64,000 bases of DNA from Trichodesmium sp050015995 (GTDB taxonomy: Bacteria > Cyanobacteriota > Cyanobacteriia > Cyanobacteriales > Microcoleaceae). The stretch spans positions 1 through 64,000 of the forward strand of contig NZ_JBNHEP010000094.1 in the NCBI RefSeq assembly GCF_050015995.1, written 5' to 3'. The notes beneath the pieces are model-generated. The model did not search any database and was not told where the DNA came from. It worked only from the letters and a program-made list of their open reading frames with translations. Shown here piece after piece: positions 8,938-18,112 of this stretch. The position numbers and the translations under genes were made by a program. The number at the start of each line of letters is the position of its first letter. Positions within the stretch are counted from its first letter, which is position 1.

Positions 8938-10525
8938 TCGTAAAAGTATGTTTTGATATAGAATAACTTGGTGTACAATTTTTATGAGCAATCTCTCTGC
9001 CGGAGATGATTCAAGCAGATATAGCAGTTTGTGTCAAAGTTAAGTGCATTACCCCACCTTGAAAGCAAGACAAGATAGGGAAAACAAGAAAATTGACTAC
9101 TATATAGATGAATTTTAATTGCTATAGCTATATTTATCGCTATAATTACGACAATATCCCCCATATCCAAATTCAGGATGGGGTATAAAAAAAATGTTGC
9201 TCCCAACAGTTAAATATTAGAGATATTATAATTGATTTCTTCTTCTTCAGCTACTTTATTTTATACTTTTTTTCTTTTATGAAATAATCGTCTCGATAAA
9301 TTTAAGTTATATGCCTTATCATACTTTAGTAAAAGTAAAAATAAATTGCCATTACTAATTTAATTCAACTAATTCAACCCAAGCTGCTTATGGCCATACT
9401 TCAAGCAAAATGTATATTATATCCGGTTCAATAGTTATAAATAACAAGGGAGGAGTCAGGAGTCAGGAGTCAGGAGAGAAGAAGAGGAAGTTTGAAGATA
9501 TTAAGATGATCAAGTTTTTTGATCACTAATTATCTGGACACAATATTATATAGAATCCGGTTGAATAAGTAGGTCAGTGTTGAAAATTATCGTTATGAAA
9601 AGGCAGGAGGCAGAGGGCAGAAGGCAGAATGGAAGAGAGTTTTGAACAAATTTACTTTTCGTTACATACTTCTGTTTTTTTGCACCGTTCTACTTAGTGA
9701 TCGATAATTTAGCGGGGAGTAGGGAGACAGGAAAAAAGGGAAATTATAGAGTGGATAGGCTTTTTCCATATTGCACTTCAACCGACTTAATCTGATTCAT
9801 AATCTGGTAATTATGTAGATGTAGTTATATTTATCACTAAACCGTTCTTAGAAACCTATGATTATCTATGTAAATCTATGATTTTATATAAATAATCTGT
9901 TCTATTCCTGCTTGACTCTGGCAACGTCGGCGTTATCCAGTCCACAGGCTGTCGCGGTCGTTCGCGTCAGCGGAGCGTAGCTCTTACTGACCGCCTAATC
10001 GCTAGATTTAAACTAGCATTCAAATATCGTTCGCGCTAGCGTTGCGGAGCAATCACAACTGAAATGGCAGTGTTCGCACTGGAACACTCTCTGTGACAAA
10101 TACAGAGACTCTTTAACAGTTCCACACCTACGCAGTTAAGTTTTGAATCCAAGTAGTATAAACAGATAATCCAAGATTTTTATAGATAAAACCAGATTTT
10201 AGCCAACAGTGAAAAGCCCTTTTCACTGTTAGGAGCCTAACTGAAAAAATCACTACTTGTACAGCACTACTAATAATCTTGAATTAGAGCAATTACCAAA
10301 AATAATGCAAATCCGCTTTCTGTGCCGTTCGATCACAGTGATACTACCAGATTTGGTAATTACAGAGAAGAGATGTTAAATTCAACATCTTTTTTTTGAT
10401 TGTTGATGTTGAATATTTGGAGTTTACTATTAAAATCAATTTATGGGAATCCGGTAATACTTCACCCACAAATACTAACACTTTTTCCTAATTAATTGCT
10501 GATTTTCAATGAGTAAAAGTCTAGA
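8938..10525. other. Long intergenic region with repeats
   Basis: About 1.6 kb without a convincing gene. A heptamer repeat, GGAGTCA, runs at 9451-9476, and AGGCAGAAGGCAGA lies at about 9605. A GC-rich block at about 9920-10080 (GTTCGCGTCAGCGGAGCGTAG) resembles other GC-rich dispersed modules in the window. The word ATCCGGTT recurs (9421, 9547). The downstream hairpin-like ACAGTGAAAAGCCCTTTTCACTGT (10208-10231) is a clean inverted repeat. Confidence 0.5.
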
Positions 10526-11326
10526 TCAAGCATTTATCAACCCCATCTGACGCTTCCATTTTTCTTTGATTGTGTGATAGTCGTTGTAATATTCTTCTGG
10601 ATTAAATCCTGGCAAAATTTCATAAACATCTATTTCTTGCCATAGAGGTTGTAAACTTTCAATGACTGGCATAGATTGAACAACAATTTTTTCTGGTTTT
10701 AACCAATATTGTTTTTCTTCAAGACTTACATTAGGGCGCAACTTATTTTCATTACCCGTATCTGTGGTACTAACATTAATAAAACGTCCCCTAATTAATC
10801 CTTTCCACTCTTCTGATTTAGCTAAGTCTTTAATATATTGGCGTAAAGTATCCTTAGCATAGGTATAAGAGCGCCAAAACGGGATTTTGTATCGATCGCT
10901 AATGGAACCAAAACCACAAAGGGCGAGAGTTATTTTCCGCCCGCCCTGATGTTCTTTATTAAGTTTTTCTACTAGGGGGTTGACTACATTCAGAAAAGTA
11001 TGGTAGTTTGATGAGAATACTTCATCATCTATTTTGTGGGGATCTTGGTTGAGATGAGGGAGAGACTCTAGGTCTTCATATTTGAATTTACCTACACCAT
11101 GCACCAAGATTAGATCGGAAACTTCACTAAGGTCTAATTGTTCGATCGCTTCCCTAGTTCTTTTTTCATCTAGCAGATCGACTTTAAATTGTATAACTTC
11201 GGTGGTTTCTAAATTGCTCCGGGAAAGAGCCACACATTTTGTATTTTCTTCTTTTAAAAAATGTTTGAGGTAGCAACCTCCAACAGCGCCACCTGCACCC
11301 GTGACAATTGCTAATCGAGTATTCAT
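10526..11326 (-). CDS. Short-chain dehydrogenase/reductase (SDR) family protein
   Basis: 266 aa, typical for SDRs. The Rossmann dinucleotide-binding glycine motif is at the N-terminus (AIVTGAGGAVGGCYLKHFL, residues ~6-24). A YxxxK catalytic signature lies at about residue 153 (SYTYAKDTLRQYIKDL), and the SDR-like segment LALCGFGSISDRYKIPFW supplies a serine at about 138. The expected NNAG-type stretch is replaced by ILVHGVGKF. It is the last gene of a minus-strand run that includes a methyltransferase, sulfotransferase and dioxygenase, so it is probably an NAD(P)-dependent oxidoreductase tailoring the same small molecule (inference). Substrate unknown. It is separated by about 200 bp from the isochorismatase-like gene. 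Confidence 0.8.
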   Translation of the reverse strand: MNTRLAIVTGAGGAVGGCYLKHFLKEENTKCVALSRSNLETTEVIQFKVDLLDEKRTREAIEQLDLSEVSDLILVHGVGKFKYEDLESLPHLNQDPHKIDDEVFSSNYHTFLNVVNPLVEKLNKEHQGGRKITLALCGFGSISDRYKIPFWRSYTYAKDTLRQYIKDLAKSEEWKGLIRGRFINVSTTDTGNENKLRPNVSLEEKQYWLKPEKIVVQSMPVIESLQPLWQEIDVYEILPGFNPEEYYNDYHTIKEKWKRQMGLINA

Positions 11327-11522
11327 AAATTTGTTTCCTCTATATTTTTTATTTTTAATGTATATTAGTATCCTAAAGTGGGACTATAGTAATTTGCTCA
11401 ATATCACTTTTGCTATTTCCAATTTACTTGATAAAAGTAGGATTCAACCTCTAGGTCTAAAAATTCAAGTTTTATCTTAAATACCAAATCCTACCTTCAT
11501 TTTTAAGTAAGTGAATCAGCTT

Positions 11523-12272
11523 CTAAAGCTGAATAGTAGAAGCAATGAATGCACCACGTTCGGCCATTGTATATAACCCTACATGGTGAGATACTTTCTG
11601 TGGATGAATAGCAGTTTTGGGTAAACCTTGTTCTGCTGCCATTTCTGGTGTCAGATCGAAGGTAGCACAACCTTTATCATATACAGCCACATTTTTTAAA
11701 GTTGCTGCTAAACCATGATTACGAACCGACAGAATAGTAACAACGAAGTCCATCACACAGATATCAGTACAAATTCCTACTACAACTAAGGCTTCAAGTT
11801 TGTATTCATTTATCCAGTTTAACAATACATTACGTTGGGTATCAACGTCAATAGAACCTATAAATCCATTAATACAATCCTTGGGAACCAATGTTGCTAG
11901 GGGGTTATCGTGTAACCATTTAAGTTCAGGAACAAGTTCTTCTTCTCCCGTACCCTTTTCACAATGTGGAGGATAAGGGGGTTCGGGTTTTCCTGGTTCA
12001 TGGGTATCTAAAAAGGCTAGTACAGGCCAACCTCTTTCGACAAAAGTCCGAGCTAGGTGATCGCTTTCTAAGACCATTGTGGCAATTTGTTCGTCCGGTT
12101 CTTGGGGAGCCAATGGGCCAAAGCCAACTGTACAAAAACCATTAAGTACATCTACTACAACTAATCCGGTGGGGCGATCGCCAACAACATAAGGTTGTGG
12201 GTCAATAGGTAAAGCAGTTTGAATAGTTGCTAAGGCAGGATCGGGAGTCGCTAGAGTTGTTGTCATATTCAT
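11523..12272 (-). CDS. Isochorismatase-family cysteine hydrolase (nicotinamidase-like)
   Basis: About 249 aa from the start chosen here. The catalytic cysteine motif GICTDICVMDFV and the acidic residue of GLVVVDVLNGF (catalytic Asp near the N-terminus) are present, with a lysine in LVPKDCINGF completing the Asp-Lys-Cys triad of the isochorismatase/nicotinamidase fold. Its size and sequence recall nicotinamidases and related amidases. I chose ATG at 12272 because it overlaps the stop of the upstream DUF4058 gene (ATGA), a classic coupled arrangement; the frame extends to 12308, inside that gene. In this cluster it may hydrolyse an amide or carbamoyl group of the pathway intermediate, or feed nicotinate to the neighbouring methyltransferase (both inference). 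Family confident, substrate not. Confidence 0.85.
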   Translation of the reverse strand: MNMTTTLATPDPALATIQTALPIDPQPYVVGDRPTGLVVVDVLNGFCTVGFGPLAPQEPDEQIATMVLESDHLARTFVERGWPVLAFLDTHEPGKPEPPYPPHCEKGTGEEELVPELKWLHDNPLATLVPKDCINGFIGSIDVDTQRNVLLNWINEYKLEALVVVGICTDICVMDFVVTILSVRNHGLAATLKNVAVYDKGCATFDLTPEMAAEQGLPKTAIHPQKVSHHVGLYTMAERGAFIASTIQL

Positions 12273-13057
12273 CTTAATCCTCGTTTTTTCAAGATATTTT
12301 CTGCCCAAATTTCATCAGTTTTTGATAAAGCAGGAATAATTTTTTGTTGGTAGTCAATGATTAAATCATACCGTCCTTGGTCATAAACTTGATGTAAAAT
12401 ACTTTGTAAATCTAGAATAATATCTGAATCTTCTGGACGTAGAGGTAAAGTAAAAACAGGAATCATATCTGGAATGTTAAAAGCATAGAGATGTGCTTGA
12501 GGACGTTGATTACTAGGACTCACTAAAATGCAATAGTCACGTTCTATATTTTGATTTAAAGTAATCATTGAATTCCCTTGACGTAGCAAATCTATTTCTA
12601 CAAAATTTGTGTAGCTACTTAAAATAAGCTGACGTTTTTTTTCGTATTTTATCCGACCTTCTCCTGAATTTTTATTGATAGGGGAAAGAATTTCAATTGC
12701 CGTAACAACTTCTCCCGTGCCAACTCTCCTAACTTCTAGATATCCTTGTTTAATTGTTTGTGTCAGAGCAAGTTCTATGGTTAAAGGTTGAGTAGAAGGT
12801 ACTGCAACAGCGACATTAGACTCAGGAGATTTGATGGAAGTTTCAGCACTTTTAGCAATGATATTATCGGGAATACCAATAAGTGTAGACTTTTCCCCAC
12901 TGGTTTCATAAATTCGCACTTCTACCGCAACAACGTATTTAGGGGCTAACTGTTGGTTTAATAAGCGAGCAATTTCCGTAATTAGCCAATGATGTACACT
13001 TGACCAATAGGCTGAATCTTCTAAATAGGGATTCATTCCAGGGAAAGGTGAGGGCAT
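12269..13057 (-). CDS. DUF4058 family protein
   Basis: 262 aa. It has the diagnostic DUF4058 opening MPSPFPGMNPYLEDSAYW followed by VHHWLITEIARLLNQ. This family is abundant in cyanobacteria and some other bacteria and its function is unknown. Its mid-region (GYLEVRRVGTGEVVTAIEILSP, about residues 104-125) resembles the beta core of PD-(D/E)XK-like proteins such as Uma2, which is only an impression. The gene is translationally coupled (ATGA) to the isochorismatase-like gene, but DUF4058 genes occur in many contexts, so its link to the surrounding pathway is uncertain. Confidence 0.85.
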   Translation of the reverse strand: MPSPFPGMNPYLEDSAYWSSVHHWLITEIARLLNQQLAPKYVVAVEVRIYETSGEKSTLIGIPDNIIAKSAETSIKSPESNVAVAVPSTQPLTIELALTQTIKQGYLEVRRVGTGEVVTAIEILSPINKNSGEGRIKYEKKRQLILSSYTNFVEIDLLRQGNSMITLNQNIERDYCILVSPSNQRPQAHLYAFNIPDMIPVFTLPLRPEDSDIILDLQSILHQVYDQGRYDLIIDYQQKIIPALSKTDEIWAENILKKRGLR

Positions 13058-13128
13058 GGTGATATATGAAAGTATTTTATACCAATTATATCAAAAGTTT
13101 TAGAGCTGATTTATCCAATTTTAATTAA

Positions 13129-13322
13129 CAGGACTTACGCAAAAGATAGAATTATACACAATATGTAGGGGTTAACCGCCGTTAACCCCTACTAGATAGC
13201 GGTGCGACCCCGCGTCGGCGTAAGACGCAAGCGGTCAGATCCCGCGTCGGCGTCAGACGCAAGGGAATGCTGACCAAGAGAGGGAACGCGCACCAAGAGA
13301 TGGTGGTTCTGCGTAAGTCCTG
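13129..13322. mobile_element. MITE with CAGGACTTACGC terminal inverted repeats
   Basis: A 194-bp element from CAGGACTTACGC (13129-13140) to GCGTAAGTCCTG (13311-13322), identical at its tips to the IS701-like element at 43772-45131. The interior holds a GC-rich module (CCGCGTCGGCGTAAGACGC and a second, similar unit) that also occurs in the TnpB relic at about 18610-18770. It lies between the dioxygenase and DUF4058 genes of the minus-strand cluster. Confidence 0.8.
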
Positions 13323-13335
13323 ACAATGTATCATC

Positions 13336-14433
13336 TTAAGCAAACAATATGTGTTTAAACTGATGAAATTTAGCTTGTCTAATCAACAAATCCCAATCTA
13401 TATATGCCGTTTCAAGATGTCTAGAACTTGAAGCAGGCTCGAAAGCTGTTCTTCCGTGCAGTATCCTGGAATTTTGTAATAGTATAGCCTCTCCTGGTTT
13501 TAGATAATGGTGATATTGGTAAGTTGGATTTTTTAAGTAACCGAAGAAGGTTGAGTAAGCTTGATAAAAAGACTCTACTAGATCGCAAGGTACATTGCGG
13601 ACACAGTTTTTATGGCTGAAGCAGATTTCGGAAACTTCACCCTGGGGATCGAGTTTCAAAATTGGCGTTGTTCGAGAGAAATAATTTTGCTCCTCAAGGT
13701 CAATAAGCCTAAACTGGACTGGAGTTTGGACTAGAATTTCAAAATAGTCGGGATGATTTTGGCGAAAGTCTGTAGCTATACGAAAACCATCTACAACAAT
13801 TGACTCACCACCTTTAGTATCCTGTTGCACGCAATAGAGAACCTGCAAGAGCTGTCCCAGATTCATATAAGAAAAATCAGTGTGGGGCGTCAAAGTATCA
13901 CCGCTAGAGTAAGCTATATCTTTAGAACCTGGCTTCACTTTAACTGAAGAGAATCGTCCCCATACGGTTTCGTGGATTGCTCCAAGGTTAGAAAGAAAAG
14001 GTTCTAATTTTTCAAAAGTTATGTTTTTTAAAACAACAAATCCTAAGCTTAAAAGCTGTTCCATCCATGACTCAGAAGTACATGAAGTAGCATCAAATAA
14101 TTCTGGTGGATTTGCCTCTAGACAAACTTTATCCCATAGAACAACATCGTTGTTCGATTCAAGCATGGATTTTGGAACTTGACTATTATTTATCAACCAG
14201 GAGATTGGAAAGATGCTTTGGTGAGGAGGGTTTTCATTCCAAATAATTTTCAATTCTTCATCTTTTTTCTCTATGAATAAAGGTTTTGGAGGTAAGGTAC
14301 AATCGCTAATATCGTAAATTCTCCCACCAGAAATTGGATCGCGACATTGGGAGCATAAGCAATTATCTCTCAACCAAGTAAAGTGAAATCGCTTACCGTC
14401 AACTGTTAAAAATTGCTCTTGTTTTCTTTTCAT
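13336..14433 (-). CDS. Gamma-butyrobetaine hydroxylase-like Fe(II)/2-oxoglutarate dioxygenase
   Basis: 365 aa, two domains. Residues ~8-85 form the small GBBH-like N-terminal (DUF971) domain with a zinc-type cysteine cluster (LRDNCLCSQCRDP). Residues ~120-355 are a TauD/TfdA double-stranded beta helix with the iron ligands HTD (in TPHTDFSYMNLGQ) and a distal histidine (LQNSRILHGRTAF), plus a downstream arginine for 2-oxoglutarate. Characterised relatives hydroxylate gamma-butyrobetaine or trimethyllysine, that is, quaternary-ammonium substrates. Its presence in a run with a dimethylglycine-methyltransferase-like gene suggests that an N-methylated amino acid is the substrate (inference). Two further paralogues lie at 48103 and 49509. 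All catalytic ligands are intact. Confidence 0.9.
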   Translation of the reverse strand: MKRKQEQFLTVDGKRFHFTWLRDNCLCSQCRDPISGGRIYDISDCTLPPKPLFIEKKDEELKIIWNENPPHQSIFPISWLINNSQVPKSMLESNNDVVLWDKVCLEANPPELFDATSCTSESWMEQLLSLGFVVLKNITFEKLEPFLSNLGAIHETVWGRFSSVKVKPGSKDIAYSSGDTLTPHTDFSYMNLGQLLQVLYCVQQDTKGGESIVVDGFRIATDFRQNHPDYFEILVQTPVQFRLIDLEEQNYFSRTTPILKLDPQGEVSEICFSHKNCVRNVPCDLVESFYQAYSTFFGYLKNPTYQYHHYLKPGEAILLQNSRILHGRTAFEPASSSRHLETAYIDWDLLIRQAKFHQFKHILFA

Positions 14434-14542
14434 TGGCTATTTTAAACTCAGATGATTACATTCAGACTCTTTTTAGAATAGAATTCCAGTCCTTCATATT
14501 GTTAAAGTAAAGTAAGATTGTATTTTTATCTAGTACAATTTA

Positions 14543-14656
14543 GGGCGTTGCTGATTTTGAGTATGATTTGTATTTTTTGGTAATTGCTAAACTATTGAAT
14601 AATAACTATTTCAGATTGTTCAATTTTTATTTTCATACCTTGATTCAGCAACGCCC
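14543..14656. mobile_element. 114-bp MITE with GGGCGTTGCTGA ends overlapping a gene end
   Basis: The ends GGGCGTTGCTGA (14543-14554) and TCAGCAACGCCC (14645-14656) are perfect 12-bp inverted repeats. The element is flanked by a direct duplication AATTTA (14537-14542 and 14657-14662). No ORF inside. The TA-containing duplication suggests an IS630/Tc1-like mobiliser. Its right end supplies the last codons and stop of the sulfotransferase gene. Confidence 0.85.
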
Positions 14657-15396
14657 AATTTAGCAGGTTTAATACAATATTCATTAAGTTTTTGGTAGTA
14701 GGGGAAATTAATTTCATAAGCCTGTTTTAAATATTCATTATCTTTTATATCTAAGTATTTCTTGTTTTCTTGCTCTTTGAATCCAGAACTTGACTTCAGG
14801 TAAGTGTGACACCTACCATTTTCAAACCAACTTACTTCAGGTCTTTCACTGGGTTTCCAGTATAAAGCTTGAGGAATAAAAGGGATACCAACAGCGTTAC
14901 AATAAGCTTTGACAGTTGCTTCAGGATTCCTTATCAAGTCATCCGAGTTAATAACCACCGGAACTTTGTCATTGATTTCCATCACCCGTTCAAACAACTT
15001 ATAGAGTTCGGTATAGCCTGCTTCTTCAAGGGTAAAATCAGACCACACATCAAAAAGTGAAGGGAGTGCTTTGGCTGGGTGTCGAATGATAAAAGTGCTT
15101 TCAAAGCATGACAAAAATGCCTCATCAAGCAAAGGATTTATATGAGTAGCCATATCTTTGATAAAGACAGCTTGATGACTTACTTGTTGCTGTAGCCTTT
15201 GCCAGATAGCTTCACAATTGTGTTCAGGCTGCGGTCTTATATGAGCGGAGCGGTCACTTATACGATCTTCGCTGTTGTAATAGGCCAGCCCAAATGGCTC
15301 GTGTAAAACAAAAAAGTCTCCTCTTTCCTTCATCATGCACTCGAATGCAGTTGATGTAGAACGGGGATGTGCCCATAAAGCTAAGATTTTTTTCAT
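14620..15396 (-). CDS. P-loop sulfotransferase-like protein
   Basis: 258 aa. The 5'-phosphosulfate-binding loop is at the N-terminus (LALWAHPRSTSTAFECMM, residues ~5-22). The 3'-phosphate-binding region is visible as FIIRHPAKALPSLFDVW with a preceding FIKDMATHI. This is the pattern of PAPS-dependent or related sulfotransferase-fold proteins. Some homologues are annotated only as 'sulfotransferase-like' or 'branched-chain amino acid aminotransferase-associated'. The C-terminal ~11 residues (GVAESRYENKN) and the stop are encoded by the end of a 114-bp MITE, so the native C-terminus has been replaced. The gene lies about 20 bp downstream of the quinone oxidoreductase gene, so the two are probably co-transcribed. 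The acceptor substrate is unknown. Confidence 0.82.
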   Translation of the reverse strand: MKKILALWAHPRSTSTAFECMMKERGDFFVLHEPFGLAYYNSEDRISDRSAHIRPQPEHNCEAIWQRLQQQVSHQAVFIKDMATHINPLLDEAFLSCFESTFIIRHPAKALPSLFDVWSDFTLEEAGYTELYKLFERVMEINDKVPVVINSDDLIRNPEATVKAYCNAVGIPFIPQALYWKPSERPEVSWFENGRCHTYLKSSSGFKEQENKKYLDIKDNEYLKQAYEINFPYYQKLNEYCIKPAKLGVAESRYENKN

Positions 15397-15416
15397 ATTT
15401 TGCCTTTTGAATTATA

Positions 15417-16484
15417 TTAGACGGAAAGACTAATAATAACTTTACCAAAAAAACTTTTTGTTTGAAAAAATTGTTGAGCATCCTTAATTTCAGACAAGGG
15501 AAATACCTTAGCAACTAAAGGTTTTAATAGACCTTTTTCCAAATATTCAACTAATCTTTGAAATACCTCAGATTCTAGGCGCGTTGCTCCAATCATCTCT
15601 AAATCTTTATAAATCAAATCTCGTAAATCTAGAGAAACCATTGGATTACCAATTGCTCCACAGGAAACATATCTTCCTCTTGGTTCCAGAGATTTAATCA
15701 TCAAATTAAAATAATCTCCTCCTACTACATCCAAAGCAACAGTAATTTTATGTTGAGCTAAATTAGACTCTAATGAATTATCTCGTCGATAGACATAATC
15801 AGCACCTAAATCTTTAGTAAAAGCTTCTTTATTTGCTCCAGCAATTGCAATAACCTTAGCACCACGAATTTTACTTAATTGAATTAAAGCACTACCTACA
15901 CCACCGGAAGCTCCCATAATTACAACAGTATCTGTAGCTCCAATTCTGCCTTTAGTCAGCATATTTTCTGCTGTAGAATAAGCACAGGGAAATGTAGCTA
16001 GTTCAATATCAGAAAGTGGCGAATTAATTGGATAAATATTAGTAGCAGGAACTACTGTATATTGAGCAAAGCCCCCATCTAATTCACTCCCAATATATTG
16101 ATAATCATTGGGGTTTTCACTACGAATCCAACTATCAACTATAACCCTTTTCTGGAGAAGTTTTGAATCTACATTTCCTCCAATTTCAACTACTTCACCA
16201 ACAAGATCAGCACCTTGTATTCTGGGAAACTGGGTACTATGTTGTGTCCAGCAAGCCGAATGATTGGGGTCATTTTCTTTGTTATCTTGGAGAATAGCTT
16301 GAAAATTATCCTCCGCAGCATACCAACCAGTTCGAGTATTAATATCTGTATTATTGACTGAACAAGCTCCCACTTTTATCAATACTTCTCCCTCTTTCGG
16401 GACTGGTTTAGGAACTTGGGTATAGACCAGTTTTTCTGGTCCACCAAATCCCGTGAGAATAACCGCATTCATTAAATCAGTCAT
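15417..16484 (-). CDS. Zinc-type alcohol dehydrogenase / quinone oxidoreductase (MDR superfamily)
   Basis: 355 aa. A GroES-like N-terminal domain (GEVLIKVGACSVNNTDINTR) is followed by a Rossmann domain with the NADPH loop VVIMGASGGVGSALIQLSK (~188-206). It lacks the structural-zinc cysteine cluster of classical ADHs, so a quinone/enone reductase is more likely. The first bases of the gene coincide with a dispersed repeat, TCAGTTA heptamers ending AACTGAAATGAC, of which ATG AC supplies the Met-Thr start. The same arrangement is seen at cpcL (1393) and the NADAR gene (16978). It is followed within about 20 bp by the sulfotransferase gene. Substrate unknown. Confidence 0.86.
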   Translation of the reverse strand: MTDLMNAVILTGFGGPEKLVYTQVPKPVPKEGEVLIKVGACSVNNTDINTRTGWYAAEDNFQAILQDNKENDPNHSACWTQHSTQFPRIQGADLVGEVVEIGGNVDSKLLQKRVIVDSWIRSENPNDYQYIGSELDGGFAQYTVVPATNIYPINSPLSDIELATFPCAYSTAENMLTKGRIGATDTVVIMGASGGVGSALIQLSKIRGAKVIAIAGANKEAFTKDLGADYVYRRDNSLESNLAQHKITVALDVVGGDYFNLMIKSLEPRGRYVSCGAIGNPMVSLDLRDLIYKDLEMIGATRLESEVFQRLVEYLEKGLLKPLVAKVFPLSEIKDAQQFFQTKSFFGKVIISLSV

Positions 16485-16537
16485 TTCAGTTATTTCAGTT
16501 ATTAGTTATCAGTTATCAGCAGTACCTCTATGAATAA

Positions 16538-16978
16538 TTAATTATTCTGTAACCTATTCCGTACTTTCATCAATATTTCTCCCAAACGATTTTTCCCACT
16601 CCCATCTTTACCACATCCCCAATAATAATCTTGAGGAGCATTTTCTACTATTAAATCTTCCCCCGTACTCAGCAAAATTTCGCCAATATCCCTATGAGTT
16701 TGAAATTTACAAACTAAACCTCGTTCCATCACATCTTCTTTAATTTCCTCCCAGTCTTTGCGGAGGGGACGACTACGCTCTCGTCCCATTTGAGCAGCAT
16801 CTGCGGGAGTTTTGGCCAATCTAATTTCTTCCAGATGCTGAGTCCCCACAAATTTTTGGGCTTGGAAATAATGCTCTGAAGTTGGCCACCAGAGTCCATC
16901 AAGTTCAAAAGTGTGGGGGGAAAAGTTAGAGAAACAACCATAAGGCTGTTCTGTTTCATCAAAAAAGTAAATAGTCAT
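16538..16978 (-). CDS. NADAR-family protein (YbiA-like N-glycosidase)
   Basis: 146 aa, full family length. Diagnostic NADAR/YbiA motifs are present: FSNFSPHTFELDGLWWPTSEHYFQAQKF, in two halves at residues ~17-43, and a C-terminal GCGKDGSGKNRLGEILM. Members hydrolyse N-glycosidic bonds of riboflavin-pathway intermediates (the C-N bond of phosphoribosylaminopyrimidines), and some reverse ADP-ribosylation of guanine or act in NAD-linked phage conflict systems. Here it sits between the methyltransferase and oxidoreductase genes. I cannot tell whether it serves the pathway or is a damage-control passenger. Its start codon lies in the AACTGAAATGAC repeat. Confidence 0.9.
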   Translation of the reverse strand: MTIYFFDETEQPYGCFSNFSPHTFELDGLWWPTSEHYFQAQKFVGTQHLEEIRLAKTPADAAQMGRERSRPLRKDWEEIKEDVMERGLVCKFQTHRDIGEILLSTGEDLIVENAPQDYYWGCGKDGSGKNRLGEILMKVRNRLQNN

Positions 16979-17085
16979 TTCAGTTATCGGTTATCATATC
17001 AAATCCGGATAATTACTATACCTAAGTCCGCAGCGACTTACACTCTATGGAAGGAAGCAATCTCAAGGATTGAGGAGATTGCTTC

Positions 17086-17940
17086 CTATCGTCGCAATGA
17101 CAAACTGTTCAAACGGAAGTGTAAAATCCCCCATTGCATATATCCCTGTTCGTAACGTTCGATCCAAGGTTGAATGCTATTTAAAGTTTTATCGACAAAT
17201 TCCGTTGAAGTCAATTTTACTACTTCATTGTACCTTTTCTGTACTTCTTCCCCAAAACGTCGATAATGGATCGGCACATTTTGGGAAAAATCCATAAAAT
17301 GTAATTCCTCAAAACCTAACTCTTTTGCTGTTTGACTGTAAAAAAGGTAAGACCCCATATCACTAATTCCCAGACGGTCAAAAGCAGGTTGCAATGCTCC
17401 TGGGGGACAAATTTCGCTTTGCATGGGGTCGGTGAAAATCAATTCGCCCCCTGGTTTTAAGACTCTTTTAATTTCTTGGAAAACTAGACGGCGATCGCCA
17501 CTATGCAAAATAGCATCCTGAGACCAAACAATATCAAAGGAGTTGTCTGGATAGGGAATATTCTCAAAGCTTCCTTGAGTCACTTTTACCAAGCGGTCTA
17601 AGTTTTGTTCTTGGTTAAGTTGGCTATTACGTTGATTTTGCAACTCACTTAAATTGAGGCAGCAGACGGAACAGCCGTAGGTTTTCGCCAAATACCGAGC
17701 TGCCCCTCCATATCCAGCTCCCAGGTCAATAACTCGTGAATTTTGGTCTATTTTTGCCAGAGTTTGGGCAATGGTTTCGACAGTACGCAGGGAAGCGTCG
17801 TGAATTGCTTCGTCTGGTTGGGTGTAGATGCCATAGTGAATATGTTCCCCTCCCCAGATGGCAGCGTACAATTTGTCGGTTTCGGTACTATCGTAATATT
17901 GTTGGGCAATTTTTACTGCTTCTGTCATTATACTTTCCAT
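17086..17940 (-). CDS. SAM-dependent methyltransferase resembling dimethylglycine N-methyltransferase
   Basis: 284 aa; Met-5 (MTEAVKIAQQYYDS) is an alternative start. Class I SAM fold: motif I VIDLGAGYGGAARYLAKTYG (residues ~68-87), then NSFDIVWSQDAILHSGDR and RVLKPGGELIFTDPMQSE. The opening QYYDSTETDKLYAAIWGGEHIHYGIY and the order of motifs are strikingly like the halophile sarcosine/dimethylglycine methyltransferase (DMT/SDMT) that makes glycine betaine. In marine Trichodesmium a related enzyme has been implicated in homoserine betaine synthesis (established for that genus, inference here). It is the first gene of the minus-strand run. The end of the gene is shadowed by plus-strand spurious ORFs only. 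The exact amine substrate is open. Confidence 0.88.
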   Translation of the reverse strand: MESIMTEAVKIAQQYYDSTETDKLYAAIWGGEHIHYGIYTQPDEAIHDASLRTVETIAQTLAKIDQNSRVIDLGAGYGGAARYLAKTYGCSVCCLNLSELQNQRNSQLNQEQNLDRLVKVTQGSFENIPYPDNSFDIVWSQDAILHSGDRRLVFQEIKRVLKPGGELIFTDPMQSEICPPGALQPAFDRLGISDMGSYLFYSQTAKELGFEELHFMDFSQNVPIHYRRFGEEVQKRYNEVVKLTSTEFVDKTLNSIQPWIERYEQGYMQWGILHFRLNSLSLRR

Positions 17941-18112
17941 TGTAATTGTATCCGTACGAGAGCGTAACTTAACTACAAATGTCTAATTGTGTTGAACTTT
18001 GTCCAATTATTTTAATACTGTCGATCGCTCTACAACTATGACTTCAGGCTTATTATAGTCGATCCACTCCAACAATACATTACGTTGAGTATCTATGTCA
18101 ATAATTATTCGT

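Noticed and set aside
8982..9206. 74-codon minus-strand ORF upstream of nadB
   Set aside because: Composition looks like translated spacer and overlaps the extended nadB frame; no recognisable motif.
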